From positions 496,001 to 560,000 of the forward strand of contig NZ_KZ857173.1 in assembly GCF_003350925.1 (NCBI RefSeq): a stretch of DNA of 64,000 nt. The letters are read 5' to 3'. Position 1 is the first letter of the stretch, and each line of letters opens with the position of its first letter. The position numbers and the translations under genes are program-made. The DNA comes from Dyella tabacisoli (GTDB lineage: Bacteria > Pseudomonadota > Gammaproteobacteria > Xanthomonadales > Rhodanobacteraceae). Of this stretch, positions 1 to 9,053 are shown piece by piece. The notes below the pieces were generated by a model. That model searched no databases. It was not told the DNA's origin and saw nothing but the letters and a program-made list of their open reading frames with translations.

Positions 1-1289
1 CGCCGGCTTTGCACTTCGCCGAACCAATTGCCGCCTTCCGCGATGGCGCTCCATACCGACTCCGGCAAGGGCCTGCCGTCAGGCAATCGGCGCATATCGT
101 CAATACGCTGATACTGCAGTGCCTGCAGGGTGTAGCCGGTAAGCCGCGTATAGGCCGCATTGACCGTAATCGCCTTGCGCTCGGCATCGGCGATAACCAC
201 GCCTTCGGCGACGCTGGCCAGGGCTTCGGCCGCGATGCGGCGCTCCTGCTCTATGACGATGCGTTCGGAAATATCGCGGATAATCGCCTGCCGCACCGAT
301 TGCGCGCCCCAGGTCGCCAAGCTGCTATGCGTCTCGACCGGCTTGGTCTGCCCATGCAGGCCCTGCAAGGTACTGACCACCGAGGTACCCACCAGCCGTG
401 CACTTCCGCGCGCAAACAGGTCGGCAAAACTTTGGCCGACCAGCTCATGGGATTCGCGACCAGTCCACGTGGCTGCGGTTCGGTTGGCATCGAGAATGCG
501 CCCGCTGTTCTCGTCCACCATCACGATCGCATCGGCGGCGCTGTCGAACAACAGACGATAGCGCTCCTCCGTGCCGCGAATGCTGGTCAGAATGCGCCGG
601 GCCATGCGAAGCCACAGCAAAGAGGCCAGGCACGCGGTAGCCAGCACACCGCCGAACAATACGCGGCCAAGCCACGCCGCACCTTGGGCAATCTGTACCG
701 AAAAACTGTTGGCTCGTGGCTCGATAAAATTATTGAGCGCCTGAATGCGCTCTCGCCAATGGATACTCTCCTGCGTGGAGACCTGGCCATGGGCATGGGC
801 ATATTGGAGTTTGGTAGCGATGGCATCCAACTCGACCAGCGCATCGTCGACCGAGCGCCACGCACTCATCGCTTCACCCATATAAGGGGCATCGGGAAAG
901 TACTGCAGCATGAAGATCATGCCGGGGATCGCCGATGGGATCACATCGCCACGACGAAACGCCTGGGTCACTTCACCTTTGTCGAAATGGCCGCCGGCGA
1001 TGGCGTCGCGCGCCCAGCGATCCGATTGAAGCACGGTGTAGTTGCGTCTGAAACTAGCCAGATGACTGGCATCACCGTCAAAAGCATACGCATCCAGATC
1101 AATCACGGCCTGCTTTTGCGCTTTGGACCAAACGCTCTCGCCGTTGAGAAAACCGGCGAGAGCAACCTGAAGCTGCAAGGCGCCCCAGGTCAAGGCAAGG
1201 ATTAATCCAATCACTGCCGCAAGCGCGTAAGCCAGCGGCATCAGGCGCCGTGATAGCGGTCGTTGCAAGGCGGCACGAACAATACGCAT
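1..1289 (-). CDS. Membrane-bound PAS sensor protein, 3' end outside the window
   Basis: The frame opens with ATG at 1289 and stays open for 429 codons to the left edge, so the C-terminal output domain is missing. It starts with a transmembrane helix (about residues 15-35), followed by a periplasmic region of roughly 190 residues and a second helix around residues 225-245. Two PAS domains follow. The first starts near the RYRLLFDSAADAIVMVDE stretch and ends with the PAC-like RDISERI. The second starts at ALASVAEGVVIADAE. In this architecture the missing end is usually a GGDEF/EAL or histidine kinase module; which one is not visible. The gene points the same way as the undA-like gene behind it, with a 71-base gap. 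The sensor and PAS assignments are firm; the output activity is unknown. Confidence 0.8.
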   Translation of the reverse strand, partial: MRIVRAALQRPLSRRLMPLAYALAAVIGLILALTWGALQLQVALAGFLNGESVWSKAQKQAVIDLDAYAFDGDASHLASFRRNYTVLQSDRWARDAIAGGHFDKGEVTQAFRRGDVIPSAIPGMIFMLQYFPDAPYMGEAMSAWRSVDDALVELDAIATKLQYAHAHGQVSTQESIHWRERIQALNNFIEPRANSFSVQIAQGAAWLGRVLFGGVLATACLASLLWLRMARRILTSIRGTEERYRLLFDSAADAIVMVDENSGRILDANRTAATWTGRESHELVGQSFADLFARGSARLVGTSVVSTLQGLHGQTKPVETHSSLATWGAQSVRQAIIRDISERIVIEQERRIAAEALASVAEGVVIADAERKAITVNAAYTRLTGYTLQALQYQRIDDMRRLPDGRPLPESVWSAIAEGGNWFGEVQSR

Positions 1290-1360
1290 CGCGATCTCAT
1301 TCCGTCGTCATTGCTGCCCGAATGAGCCGATGCCTATCGCCCCCCTTTCGGTGAGGCCCT

Positions 1361-2140
1361 TCAGGCAGCAGCTTCTTCGCCCAATGCCCACGAGGCACGG
1401 CGAGCATCCAGACACCGATCGAGAGTGATCTGCATGCTGATGTAACTACGCCGCACACACTCGCCCAGATAAGCCACTTCAGCCGTACTTGGAGCCGTTC
1501 CCAGTAATGTACAGACTATTTCCAATGCCTCCCAGGGGTGAGTATCGTCGTAGGCCGCGTGAAGTTGAAGCCAACGCAGGCTGGCGGTCCTGTTCGATAC
1601 CGGAAAGCTTTCCTTGTAGGTAACGCTGTCGTAGATCAATTGCGACCATTCGCCGGTGGCTCCTTCCACGGCGTAATTAGTAGCGATAATGCCTGCGGCC
1701 AGTGGTGCGTTACCGCTAACTTCCTCACACCAATTGGCCAAAGTCCCGGTTCCCAGCGGCGCGGGCCCGTGCAATACCTCGTCGCGGGTCACCCCGGCGC
1801 CTTCCGCCCAATGCAGCCAATAATCGGCATGGTTCTGTTCGACCCGGATATTACGTACCAACCAGCGTCGGGCCATATTATCCCCAGGGCTGCGGCCATA
1901 GCGGGTTTTCAGCAGATTGTGTGCCATATAGGCCGGGAAACGCTCTATTACAGGCCACACTCCGGCCATGAAATGTCGCGTTGAAGTGGCATCGAGTGTG
2001 CCTTCACTCATCACTGACCACAGTTCGTGCCCTACAACCCCCTGCTTGGCGTCCTCACATTCGGCGACCATGTTCTGCGCCCATTGCGGGTAGCTGGTCA
2101 GTTCAGTGAGTGCACCAGTGCGTTCAAATCGAGCGTTCAT
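1361..2140 (-). CDS. undA: UndA-like diiron fatty-acid decarboxylase (1-undecene synthase family)
   Basis: This 259-residue protein has the TenA/heme-oxygenase-like all-helical fold. It carries every metal ligand of the HDO diiron family: E101, H104 (ExxH in VEQNHADYW), E159 (NYAVEGATGEW), H194, D198 and H201 (HxxxDxxH in LHAAYDDTHPW). Length and ligand numbering match what I recall of Pseudomonas UndA, which oxidatively decarboxylates medium-chain fatty acids to terminal alkenes such as 1-undecene. The long motifs around the ligands also match that enzyme rather than thiaminase TenA or PqqC. The start at 2140 is chosen because an AAGGAGAC ribosome binding site precedes it; an upstream in-frame start is less likely. 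The gene lies 234 bases downstream of hutU on the same strand, with a hairpin and a palindrome between them, so it probably has its own promoter. The substrate is inferred from family. Confidence 0.8.
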   Translation of the reverse strand: MNARFERTGALTELTSYPQWAQNMVAECEDAKQGVVGHELWSVMSEGTLDATSTRHFMAGVWPVIERFPAYMAHNLLKTRYGRSPGDNMARRWLVRNIRVEQNHADYWLHWAEGAGVTRDEVLHGPAPLGTGTLANWCEEVSGNAPLAAGIIATNYAVEGATGEWSQLIYDSVTYKESFPVSNRTASLRWLQLHAAYDDTHPWEALEIVCTLLGTAPSTAEVAYLGECVRRSYISMQITLDRCLDARRASWALGEEAAA

Positions 2141-2230
2141 GCGAGTCTCCTTCAGAGTCATATTCAGCACGCAAGAATGCGTGCCGCTTCGGTATCCCGG
2201 CCATGGGGACATCCCACGACCGGTCGTACT

Positions 2231-2252
2231 CCGGTATCACAAGTGGTACCGG
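2231..2252. promoter_or_regulatory. 22-bp near-perfect palindrome upstream of undA
   Basis: The arms CCGGTATCAC and GTGGTACCGG are separated by AA and pair with one mismatch. The element sits 91 bases upstream of the undA-like start codon, in the gap between hutU and undA. Its size and symmetry fit a dimeric repressor operator. The cognate regulator is not evident in the window. Confidence 0.4.
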
Positions 2253-2321
2253 AAAACACCTTGACTCGTACCCGACGGTGAAAGCTGAGCGATCTTCGCG
2301 CCATATGAACAGCGCGCGCAC

Positions 2322-2360
2322 GAGCCTGCCGTAACCTATCTAAGGATCACCGGCAGGCTC
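2322..2360 (-). terminator. Hairpin downstream of hutU
   Basis: GAGCCTGCCG at 2322 and CGGCAGGCTC at 2351 form a perfect 10-bp stem with a 19-base loop, 15 bases beyond the hutU stop codon. There is no clear U-tract, so intrinsic termination is only likely. Confidence 0.45.
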
Positions 2361-2374
2361 TTACCATTTGCCCA

Positions 2375-4045
2375 TCAAAGCATAGGCAATTTGAGCCCCT
2401 GTTCTTTAGCGCACTGTGCGGCAAGCTCATAGCCCGCATCGGCATGGCGCATGACGCCGGTGCCCGGATCGTTCCACAGCACTCGTGCAAGACGCTTGTC
2501 AGCGGCCTCGGTGCCATCGCAAACGATCACCACGCCCGAATGTTGCGAGTAGCCCATGCCCACGCCGCCACCGTGGTGCAGGCTGACCCAGGTCGCACCA
2601 CCGGCGGTGTTGAGCATGGCGTTCAACAGCGGCCAGTCGCTCACCGCATCGCTGCCGTCTTTCATCGCTTCGGTTTCACGGTTGGGGCTGGCCACCGAGC
2701 CCGAATCGAGATGGTCGCGACCGATCACCACCGGCGCTTTCAATTCGCCATTGCGCACCATTTCGTTAAAGGCCAGGCCCAGCTTGTGACGCTGCCCCAG
2801 GCCAACCCAGCAAATGCGTGCCGGCAGGCCCTGGAAGCTGATCCGCTCGCGCGCCATATCCAGCCAGTTATGCAGATGCGCATCGTCGGGAATCAGCTCT
2901 TTGACCTTGGCATCGGTCTTGTAGATATCCTCGGGATCGCCCGATAGCGCGACCCAGCGGAACGGCCCCACGCCACGGCAAAACAACGGGCGGACGAACG
3001 CCGGCACAAAGCCGGGAAACGCGAACGCTTCGGCGCAGCCTTCGTCTTTGGCCATCTGACGGATGTTGTTGCCGTAATCGAAAGTAACAACGCCTTGTTT
3101 GTGGAACGCCAGCATGGCCTCCACATGGATACGCATGGATTGCTTGGCCGCTTTGGCGGTACCGACCGGATCGCTCTTGCGACGCTCGAACCACTGCGGC
3201 ACCGTCCAGCCCTGCGGCAGATAACCGTTGACCGGGTCGTGCGCACTGGTCTGGTCGGTCACCGCATCGGGCCGCACGCCACGGCGCACCAGCTCCGGCA
3301 GCAGGTCGGCGGCATTGCCGAGCAAGGCGATCGATACGGCGCGGCCTTCGGCGGTGTACTTGGCGATGCGCGCGAGCGCGTCGTCCAGATCCGTGGCTTG
3401 CTCATCGACGTAACGGGTCTTGAGGCGGAAATCGATGCTGCTCTGCTGGCATTCGATATTCAGCGAGCAAGCGCCGGCAAGGCTGGCGGCCAATGGCTGC
3501 GCACCGCCCATGCCGCCCAGGCCCGACGTAAGAATCCATTTACCCTTGAGGCTGCCACCGAAATGCTGGCGGCCCATTTCGACAAAGGTCTCATAAGTGC
3601 CCTGCACGATGCCTTGCGAACCGATATAGATCCATGAGCCGGCCGTCATCTGGCCGTACATCATCAAACCCTTCTTATCCAATTCGTTGAAGTGCTCCCA
3701 GTTCGCCCAGGCCGGCACCAGATTGGAATTGGCGATCAGTACACGCGGCGCATCGGCATGCGTAGGAAACACACCGACCGGCTTGCCCGACTGCACCAGC
3801 AAAGTCTCGTCATCATTCAACTCACGCAATGCACGCAGGATCGCGTCGAAGCACTCCCAGTTGCGTGCCGCGCGACCGATGCCGCCATATACCACCAACT
3901 CAGCGGGATTTTCCGCCACGTCCGGATCGAGATTGTTTTGCAACATGCGAAACGGCGCTTCGCTAAGCCAGCTCTTACAGGTCAACTCACTGCCGCGCGG
4001 GGCGCGGATGGTACGGGTGGTATCAATGCGTGTCGGTGCGTTCAT
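2375..4045 (-). CDS. hutU: Urocanate hydratase
   Basis: The 556-residue product has the full length of HutU, which converts urocanate to 4-imidazolone-5-propionate with tightly bound NAD+, the second step of histidine degradation in the cytoplasm. Visible family signatures include the [13 protein letters not shown]-binding stretch, the conserved N-terminal NNLDPDVAE and [13 protein letters not shown] segments, and the C-terminal [14 protein letters not shown] region. The start at 4045 (MNAPTRID) is preferred over upstream in-frame starts because it matches the usual N-terminus; the ribosome binding site is weak. The gene diverges from the alkA-like gene across 122 bases. hutG and hutI lie 16-20 kb away and hutH is absent from the window, so the pathway is not a single operon here. 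Confidence 0.97.
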   Translation of the reverse strand: MNAPTRIDTTRTIRAPRGSELTCKSWLSEAPFRMLQNNLDPDVAENPAELVVYGGIGRAARNWECFDAILRALRELNDDETLLVQSGKPVGVFPTHADAPRVLIANSNLVPAWANWEHFNELDKKGLMMYGQMTAGSWIYIGSQGIVQGTYETFVEMGRQHFGGSLKGKWILTSGLGGMGGAQPLAASLAGACSLNIECQQSSIDFRLKTRYVDEQATDLDDALARIAKYTAEGRAVSIALLGNAADLLPELVRRGVRPDAVTDQTSAHDPVNGYLPQGWTVPQWFERRKSDPVGTAKAAKQSMRIHVEAMLAFHKQGVVTFDYGNNIRQMAKDEGCAEAFAFPGFVPAFVRPLFCRGVGPFRWVALSGDPEDIYKTDAKVKELIPDDAHLHNWLDMARERISFQGLPARICWVGLGQRHKLGLAFNEMVRNGELKAPVVIGRDHLDSGSVASPNRETEAMKDGSDAVSDWPLLNAMLNTAGGATWVSLHHGGGVGMGYSQHSGVVIVCDGTEAADKRLARVLWNDPGTGVMRHADAGYELAAQCAKEQGLKLPML

Positions 4046-4167
4046 GCGACTAACCTGAACAAGGGAGGGCGAACCCCGATTATAGACGTCTGTGACCACG
4101 CGGCGGCTTAAGTATTGATGTCCGAAAACGACGAGTTTGCTGCCGACGACAGTGCTAGCCTGCGCCC

Positions 4168-5679
4168 ATGTCGATCTCGCCAGCCCCTGCCCTGCCAACC
4201 GTCCATGTCTGTGAACAGGCCCGGCTAAGCCGCGATGCGCGCTTTGACGGTCTGTTCTTCACCGCGGTCACCAGTACCGGCATCTATTGTCGACCGGTGT
4301 GCCCCGCACCCAGTCCGAAACCGCAAAACGTGCGCTACTACCCGAGCGCGGCGGCAGCCGAAACCGCCGGCTTTAGACCCTGCCTGCGCTGCCGGCCGGA
4401 GTTGTCGCCAGGTAACGACAACTGGCGCCATGGCGATCACGTGGTGAGCCGTGCGCTGAAGCTTATCGAACACGGTTCGCTCGGCGAGCTGTCGTTGGAA
4501 CAACTGGCCGAGCGTGTCGGCGTTGGCGCCCGTCAACTTCGCCGCTTGTTTGTCGAGCGCCTCGGCGCACCGCCGATCAGCGTCCACACCACGCACCGGC
4601 TGCTGTTTGCAAAGCAACTGTTGACCGAGACCGCGTTGCCGGTGACCGAGGTCGCGCTGGCGTCGGGCTTTGGCAGCCTGCGGCGCTTCAATGCGGCCTT
4701 CTTGCAGGCCAACCGAATTCCACCGCGCGAGTTGCGTCGTCATCCGCGCGCGACCGTGGACGATGCGCTGGTATTGCGCATGGGCTATCGCCCACCCTAC
4801 GATTTTGAAGCGCTGTTGTCGTTCTTGCGTACCCGCGCTTTACCGGGCGTAGAGCAAGTTGACGAACACAGTTATGCGCGAGTATTCGGCCCTGCCGATG
4901 CGCCAGGCTGGCTGCGCCTGAGCGCCTGGCCTGGCGCAGAACACGCGCTGCAACTGCAATTGCACTGTCCACGCCCGGAGCAGTTGCTTGGCATCGTCGG
5001 CAAGCTGCGGCGCATGTTCGATCTGGACGCCGATCCGCAGATGATCGGCGACACGTTGCGCGACGATCGCGTGTTGAAGCCTCTACTGCAACGCCGACCG
5101 GGCCTGCGCCTGCCGGGCGGCTGGGACGGCTTTGAAATCGCGGTACGCGCCATTCTCGGCCAGCAGATCAGTGTCGCAGCGGCGCGTACGCTGGCAACGC
5201 GTATCGTGCAGCGCTATGGCACCCCGCTGACAACACCTGCCGTTGCCGGATTAGAGCGCCTGTTTCCCGGACCTGAAGCGCTTGCCGACGCCGACCTGGG
5301 CGCACTCGGCCTGACCACCGCTCGCGCCAATACCGTGCGCGGAGTTGCCCAGGCTTTGCTTGATGGACGCGTCGATTTTCGCAGCGAACAACCACTGGAC
5401 GAGTTTGTCGCGCGCTGGATAGGCTTGGCCGGTATCGGCGAATGGACTGCGCATTACATGGCCATGCGCGCACTCAGCCACCCTGATGCCTTTCCCGCCG
5501 CCGACCTGATTCTGCGTCGCGTCGCCGCGGGCGACGGCCCGGAACTGAGCACCAAGGCGCTTACCGCGAAAGCCGAGGCCTGGCGTCCATGGCGGGCCTA
5601 CACGGTGATGCATCTGTGGCGCAGTGCCAGTGATGCAGCCCCGCTGCCGCGCAGCCGCCCCACGAAAACGACAACATGA
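4168..5679 (+). CDS. alkA: Ada-type regulator/AlkA DNA-3-methyladenine glycosylase fusion
   Basis: The 503-residue protein joins three modules. Residues about 12-85 form the Ada zinc domain with C41, C45, C72 and C75; C41 is the position that in Ada takes the methyl group from phosphotriesters. Residues about 95-185 form an AraC helix-turn-helix domain. Residues about 200-490 are an AlkA-type glycosylase with a helix-hairpin-helix ([11 protein letters not shown]) and catalytic Asp446 in the AFPAADL motif. The enzyme excises alkylated purines; the N-terminal half probably makes it a methylation-responsive activator. It is followed 11 bases later by ogt, so the two likely form an alkylation-response operon. 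The fusion is a known arrangement. Autoregulation is inferred. Confidence 0.93.
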   Translation: MSISPAPALPTVHVCEQARLSRDARFDGLFFTAVTSTGIYCRPVCPAPSPKPQNVRYYPSAAAAETAGFRPCLRCRPELSPGNDNWRHGDHVVSRALKLIEHGSLGELSLEQLAERVGVGARQLRRLFVERLGAPPISVHTTHRLLFAKQLLTETALPVTEVALASGFGSLRRFNAAFLQANRIPPRELRRHPRATVDDALVLRMGYRPPYDFEALLSFLRTRALPGVEQVDEHSYARVFGPADAPGWLRLSAWPGAEHALQLQLHCPRPEQLLGIVGKLRRMFDLDADPQMIGDTLRDDRVLKPLLQRRPGLRLPGGWDGFEIAVRAILGQQISVAAARTLATRIVQRYGTPLTTPAVAGLERLFPGPEALADADLGALGLTTARANTVRGVAQALLDGRVDFRSEQPLDEFVARWIGLAGIGEWTAHYMAMRALSHPDAFPAADLILRRVAAGDGPELSTKALTAKAEAWRPWRAYTVMHLWRSASDAAPLPRSRPTKTTT

Positions 5680-5689
5680 ATACATCGGC

Positions 5690-6244
5690 ATGAATACATC
5701 AGCTCACAAAAGCGCGATCCATCGCGTCGAGATCGATGACGACCGCATCTATTTCTGCGATATGCCGGCCCCGATCGGTCGGCTGCGCCTGGTTGCCGAT
5801 CGGCATGGCCTGCGCGAGGTCTGGTTTGAAAAAAACCGCTATCCCAAAGCAGCTTCGAGTACCTGGATACAAGCGCGCGAACCACTGGAGTTCGCGCGGC
5901 GCCAGCTTGAAGAATACTTTGCCGGTGAACGGCAAGTCTTCGACCTGCCGTTGCACCCACTGGGCACCCCGTTCCAAACCCAGGTATGGCAGGAGTTAGG
6001 CCGCATCCCCTACGGCGTAACCATCAGCTACGCCGAACTGGCCCGGCGCATCAGTCAGCCACTGGCCGTGCGCGCGGTGGGTGCGGCGAACGGGCGCAAC
6101 CCTCTGCCGATCGTGCTGCCTTGCCACCGGGTTATCGGCAGCAATGGCAGCCTGACCGGTTTCGGCGGCGGCTTGCCGACAAAACAATGGTTGCTGTCGA
6201 TGGAAGACCGCATAGCGCGTGGCGATCTATTTGCGGCGCAGTAA
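5690..6244 (+). CDS. ogt: Methylated-DNA--protein-cysteine methyltransferase
   Basis: The 184-residue protein repairs O6-methylguanine by irreversible transfer of the methyl group to its own Cys145, in the signature LPCHRVIG. The RAVGAANGRNPLPIV helix-turn-helix and Asn-hinge region precede it. The N-terminal ribonuclease-like domain is present but short. The start at 5690 gives a normal length and follows the alkA stop by 10 bases. An upstream in-frame start at 5624 would overlap alkA and adds unrelated residues. No strong ribosome binding site is visible, consistent with translational coupling. Together with the Ada-N/AlkA fusion it supplies the activities that E. coli divides among Ada and AlkA. 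Confidence 0.95.
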   Translation: MNTSAHKSAIHRVEIDDDRIYFCDMPAPIGRLRLVADRHGLREVWFEKNRYPKAASSTWIQAREPLEFARRQLEEYFAGERQVFDLPLHPLGTPFQTQVWQELGRIPYGVTISYAELARRISQPLAVRAVGAANGRNPLPIVLPCHRVIGSNGSLTGFGGGLPTKQWLLSMEDRIARGDLFAAQ

Positions 6245-6266
6245 CTGACACCTTATTGCAGACGCC

Positions 6267-6746
6267 TTATTGTTCTTGAACCGGCGGCGGATTGGCTGGC
6301 TGCGGCAGGGGTGGGGCAACCCGTGGGGCTACCGCATTCTTGTAGCGATCAAGCAAATCCTGCTGCCCCGCCCGATAACGCTGCTCGCGCGCACGGTCGG
6401 CATCGTCAAACTGCTGCCTCAGCAAAGGGTTTTTTGCGCTCGGCGCAAGCGCCGTATTCTGCGAGTGCTGCTGCAACTGATTTTCCAGGTGGTTCTTCTG
6501 TAGCTGGTCGTTCAACTGCTGCTGCTTTACGGCTTGCTTATAACGCTCACTGGCATCGTTTGCCGCCGTGTTTGCCGCCGTGGACTGCGACGGCTGGGTG
6601 GCCGGCTTCTGCTGCCAGGCCCAGGCGCTACCCACACTACCGAGCGCCATCGCGCCTGCCAGCGTCAAAACGATAAAGCGGGTTGCTTTTATAGATGCCG
6701 GACTTATCCGTACCCATCTCATGGAAATCAAACGTGAAATAGTCAT
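6267..6746 (-). CDS. Secreted Gln-rich protein of unknown function
   Basis: I do not recognise this 159-residue protein. It has a basic N-terminus and a hydrophobic segment (about residues 24-43) ending in SAWA, which looks like a signal peptide cleavage site. The mature part is very rich in Gln, Asn and Ala and has charged helical stretches (YKQAVKQQQLNDQLQ, DADRAREQRYRAGQQDLLDRY). It ends in a proline-rich tail. This looks like an extended helical periplasmic protein. It converges with ogt (22-base gap) and diverges from the phosphodiesterase gene. Starts at 6746 or 6722 are both possible. Confidence 0.65.
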   Translation of the reverse strand: MTISRLISMRWVRISPASIKATRFIVLTLAGAMALGSVGSAWAWQQKPATQPSQSTAANTAANDASERYKQAVKQQQLNDQLQKNHLENQLQQHSQNTALAPSAKNPLLRQQFDDADRAREQRYRAGQQDLLDRYKNAVAPRVAPPLPQPANPPPVQEQ

Positions 6747-6795
6747 GTGACTAGGCGATCATGGCCGATTGTCTGGTTATCGTACGAGCCTGCAT

Positions 6796-8067
6796 ATGAA
6801 ATTCTCGTTTCGCCTGTTGTTTTGCGTGCTGGCGGCATTCAGCGCCGGTTGCGCCACCCAGCACAGCAGCCCCCCGGCGCCAATCACTGTCATCGCCCCA
6901 GCGCCGACGCCGTTGCTGCTGATCTCCATCGATGGCTACCGCGCGGACTACATCGAACGCGGCCTCAGCCCCACCCTGGCGATGCTGGCAAAAAACGGCG
7001 TGCAGGCAGCTTCGATGCAGCCCTCGTTTCCGTCGCTGACCTTCCCGAACCACTACAGCATCGTTACCGGCTTACGCCCGGACCATCATGGCATTGTCAA
7101 TAACACCATGATCGACGCCGAGCTCGGCAAGTTTTCACTGAGTAACCGCGCGGCCGTGAGCGATGGCCATTGGTGGTCCGAAGGCACGCCGCTGTGGGAA
7201 ACCGTGAGCCGGCACGGCCTGAAAAGCGCCACCATGTTCTGGCCGGGTTCCGAAGCCGATATTCACGGCATGCATCCCGATTACTGGAAACCCTACGACG
7301 GCAAGGTGACTGCGGCACAACGAGTGGATCAAGTGTTGGCCTGGCTCGACCTGCCGGCCGGTGAGCGCCCTACTTTTCTGACTTTGTACTTCGACGCCGT
7401 CGATCACGCCGGCCACGATTTCGCCCCTGATACACCGCAGGTCGATCAGGCGCTGCGCGAAACCGACGCCGCACTCGCCCTGCTCGTGCAAGGCCTCCAA
7501 CAACGCCAACTGTTCGACCGCATCAATATGATCGTACTGGCCGACCACGGCATGGCATCGGTCCCGGCAAAGAACAGCATCCGGCTCGACAAACTCGTCC
7601 CGCTCAACCAAGTTGAATCCGTCAGCATGGGTGTACTCGCCGGCTTCAATCCGAAATCGAACGATGCGCTTTCACTGCAGCATTTCGCCAAGATCACCGC
7701 GAAACTGGAAAAGCCGCAAAAGCACATGCAGTGCTGGGACAAATCACGGGTACCGGCCCGGCTGGTCTATGGCAGCAACCCGCGCGTGCCGCAGTTGCTG
7801 TGCCTTGCAGACGTCGGCTGGCGTATCAGCACCACCGACTACCTGGCCACGCACAAAGGCAAGCTAAGCCTGGGTGAACATGGTTACGACAATGCCGACC
7901 CGAGGATGCAAGCCGTGTTCATAGCGCACGGCCCGGCGTTTCTCGAAGGCATCCACGTCGATGCGTTTCCGAATGTAGACGTCTATCCATTGATGACCCA
8001 CCTGCTGGGCTTACCGGCCGCCAGCAACGATGGCGATTACGAGGCCGTGAAGGGCATGCTCAAATAG
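6796..8067 (+). CDS. Ectonucleotide pyrophosphatase/phosphodiesterase (alkaline phosphatase superfamily), lipoprotein
   Basis: The 423-residue protein belongs to the NPP branch of the alkaline phosphatase superfamily. These enzymes hydrolyse phosphodiester or pyrophosphate bonds of nucleotides or lipids using two zinc ions. Visible are the first metal Asp (LISIDGYRADY, D46), the nucleophile Thr82 in SLTFPNHYSIVTG, the D-x-x-x-H motif in YFDAVDHAGHDF, the LADHGM motif, and a distal His near LGEHGYDN. The N-terminus (start 6796) is a signal peptide ending in FSAGC, a plausible lipobox, so it is probably a lipoprotein exposed to the periplasm or outer membrane. It ends eight bases before the convergent PD40 gene. 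The substrate cannot be named. Confidence 0.88.
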   Translation: MKFSFRLLFCVLAAFSAGCATQHSSPPAPITVIAPAPTPLLLISIDGYRADYIERGLSPTLAMLAKNGVQAASMQPSFPSLTFPNHYSIVTGLRPDHHGIVNNTMIDAELGKFSLSNRAAVSDGHWWSEGTPLWETVSRHGLKSATMFWPGSEADIHGMHPDYWKPYDGKVTAAQRVDQVLAWLDLPAGERPTFLTLYFDAVDHAGHDFAPDTPQVDQALRETDAALALLVQGLQQRQLFDRINMIVLADHGMASVPAKNSIRLDKLVPLNQVESVSMGVLAGFNPKSNDALSLQHFAKITAKLEKPQKHMQCWDKSRVPARLVYGSNPRVPQLLCLADVGWRISTTDYLATHKGKLSLGEHGYDNADPRMQAVFIAHGPAFLEGIHVDAFPNVDVYPLMTHLLGLPAASNDGDYEAVKGMLK

Positions 8068-8075
8068 CCGCCTGT

Positions 8076-9053
8076 TCATGGATGTGCATCCAGCCACGGC
8101 GCCAGGGATATATGCCAGATATTGTAGTTGCCGTTATCCCAGGCGTTCTGGCGCACCGCATCGGCCTGCGCCTGCGCAAAGCCGCGCGGAAACCGCACCG
8201 GCATGGTGCGCTCGCTGCTGAAATAAAGCGTACGGTGATCCGGCCCTAGCCGGGCCTCGGCATCGGACCCCATGCTGTTGACGGTTGCACCTAGCCAGAT
8301 AGGCGCATGCCACTGGCCGTGATCGCGAAAAGCGATAAACAGATCCATGCTGCGCTCGGGCATACGAGCCGAGCTGAATACGATAAAAGATTCATCCGGC
8401 GCCACCGCTGGATCGACATCGCCTATACGCCCATCGCTGAAAGGTAACGGTTGTCCGGCCTCCCAGGTGCCCTCTCGGTACTGCGAACGGAACAGGCGGA
8501 ATTTGCCGGTCTCCGCTTGTGGATGCATGTAATACACGCTGCCGTCCGCGACGATGCTTGGCGCAAAAGTCGCCGTACTGCTGTTGACCGTGTCCGGCAA
8601 ACGCTCCGGCGTACTCCACCCCGTGCCCTGGCGGCGTACCAGCCACAAGTTGCCGCCGTTTTGCTTGCCGCCCTGGTACGTACCTTCGATCGGTACACCA
8701 CCTGCATGCGCCGGGCGATTCGACACAAACACCATATAAGAGCCATCAGGCGCCATGGTCGGCTCAAGGTCGTTCCACGCGCCTGAAAACGCCGCTACCA
8801 CCGGCTGTGACCAGGTATCGCCGCTACGCCGTGAAACCAGAATGATCGACTGCGCGCCGCTGCTGCGGCTGAAGTAAACCGTGTTGCCATCAGGCATGAA
8901 TGCAGGCGCCGAATCATGCGCCGGACCTGAGATCACACCCGGCGCGAATATTTCCGGTACGGGTTCATTCGCCACCTCGGCAAAAGCCGTGGATGAACCG
9001 ATCAGCATCGTGACCAGGCACAGCAAGCGAAATCCAAGCGAGGGATACATCAT
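8076..9053 (-). CDS. Secreted PD40 beta-propeller protein (paralogue B)
   Basis: The 325-residue protein has a signal peptide (about residues 1-25, ending in STAFA) followed by WD40-like PD40 repeats. Typical repeat cores are APAFMPDGNTVYFSR, EPTMAPDGSYMVFVS, APSIVADGSVYYM and DPAVAPDESFIVFSS. Such propellers, related to the C-terminal half of TolB, act as periplasmic binding or scaffolding modules; no catalytic domain is attached. The start codon overlaps the stop codon of the upstream paralogue (ATGA at 9053-9050), so the two are translationally coupled. The two proteins align through their whole length, for example at PEIFAPGVISG/PEVFAPGVISA and the C-terminal NIWHISLAPWL/HIWRISLLPWL. The role is unknown. 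Confidence 0.8.
   Translation of the reverse strand: MMYPSLGFRLLCLVTMLIGSSTAFAEVANEPVPEIFAPGVISGPAHDSAPAFMPDGNTVYFSRSSGAQSIILVSRRSGDTWSQPVVAAFSGAWNDLEPTMAPDGSYMVFVSNRPAHAGGVPIEGTYQGGKQNGGNLWLVRRQGTGWSTPERLPDTVNSSTATFAPSIVADGSVYYMHPQAETGKFRLFRSQYREGTWEAGQPLPFSDGRIGDVDPAVAPDESFIVFSSARMPERSMDLFIAFRDHGQWHAPIWLGATVNSMGSDAEARLGPDHRTLYFSSERTMPVRFPRGFAQAQADAVRQNAWDNGNYNIWHISLAPWLDAHP

Noticed and set aside
9-1205. 398-codon open frame on the plus strand
   Set aside because: It lies antisense to the PAS sensor, shows no domain and has the composition of a reverse-strand shadow of a high-GC gene.
1361-2140. Annotation as thiaminase II TenA
   Set aside because: The six HDO metal ligands are present and no thiamine gene is near, so UndA fits better.
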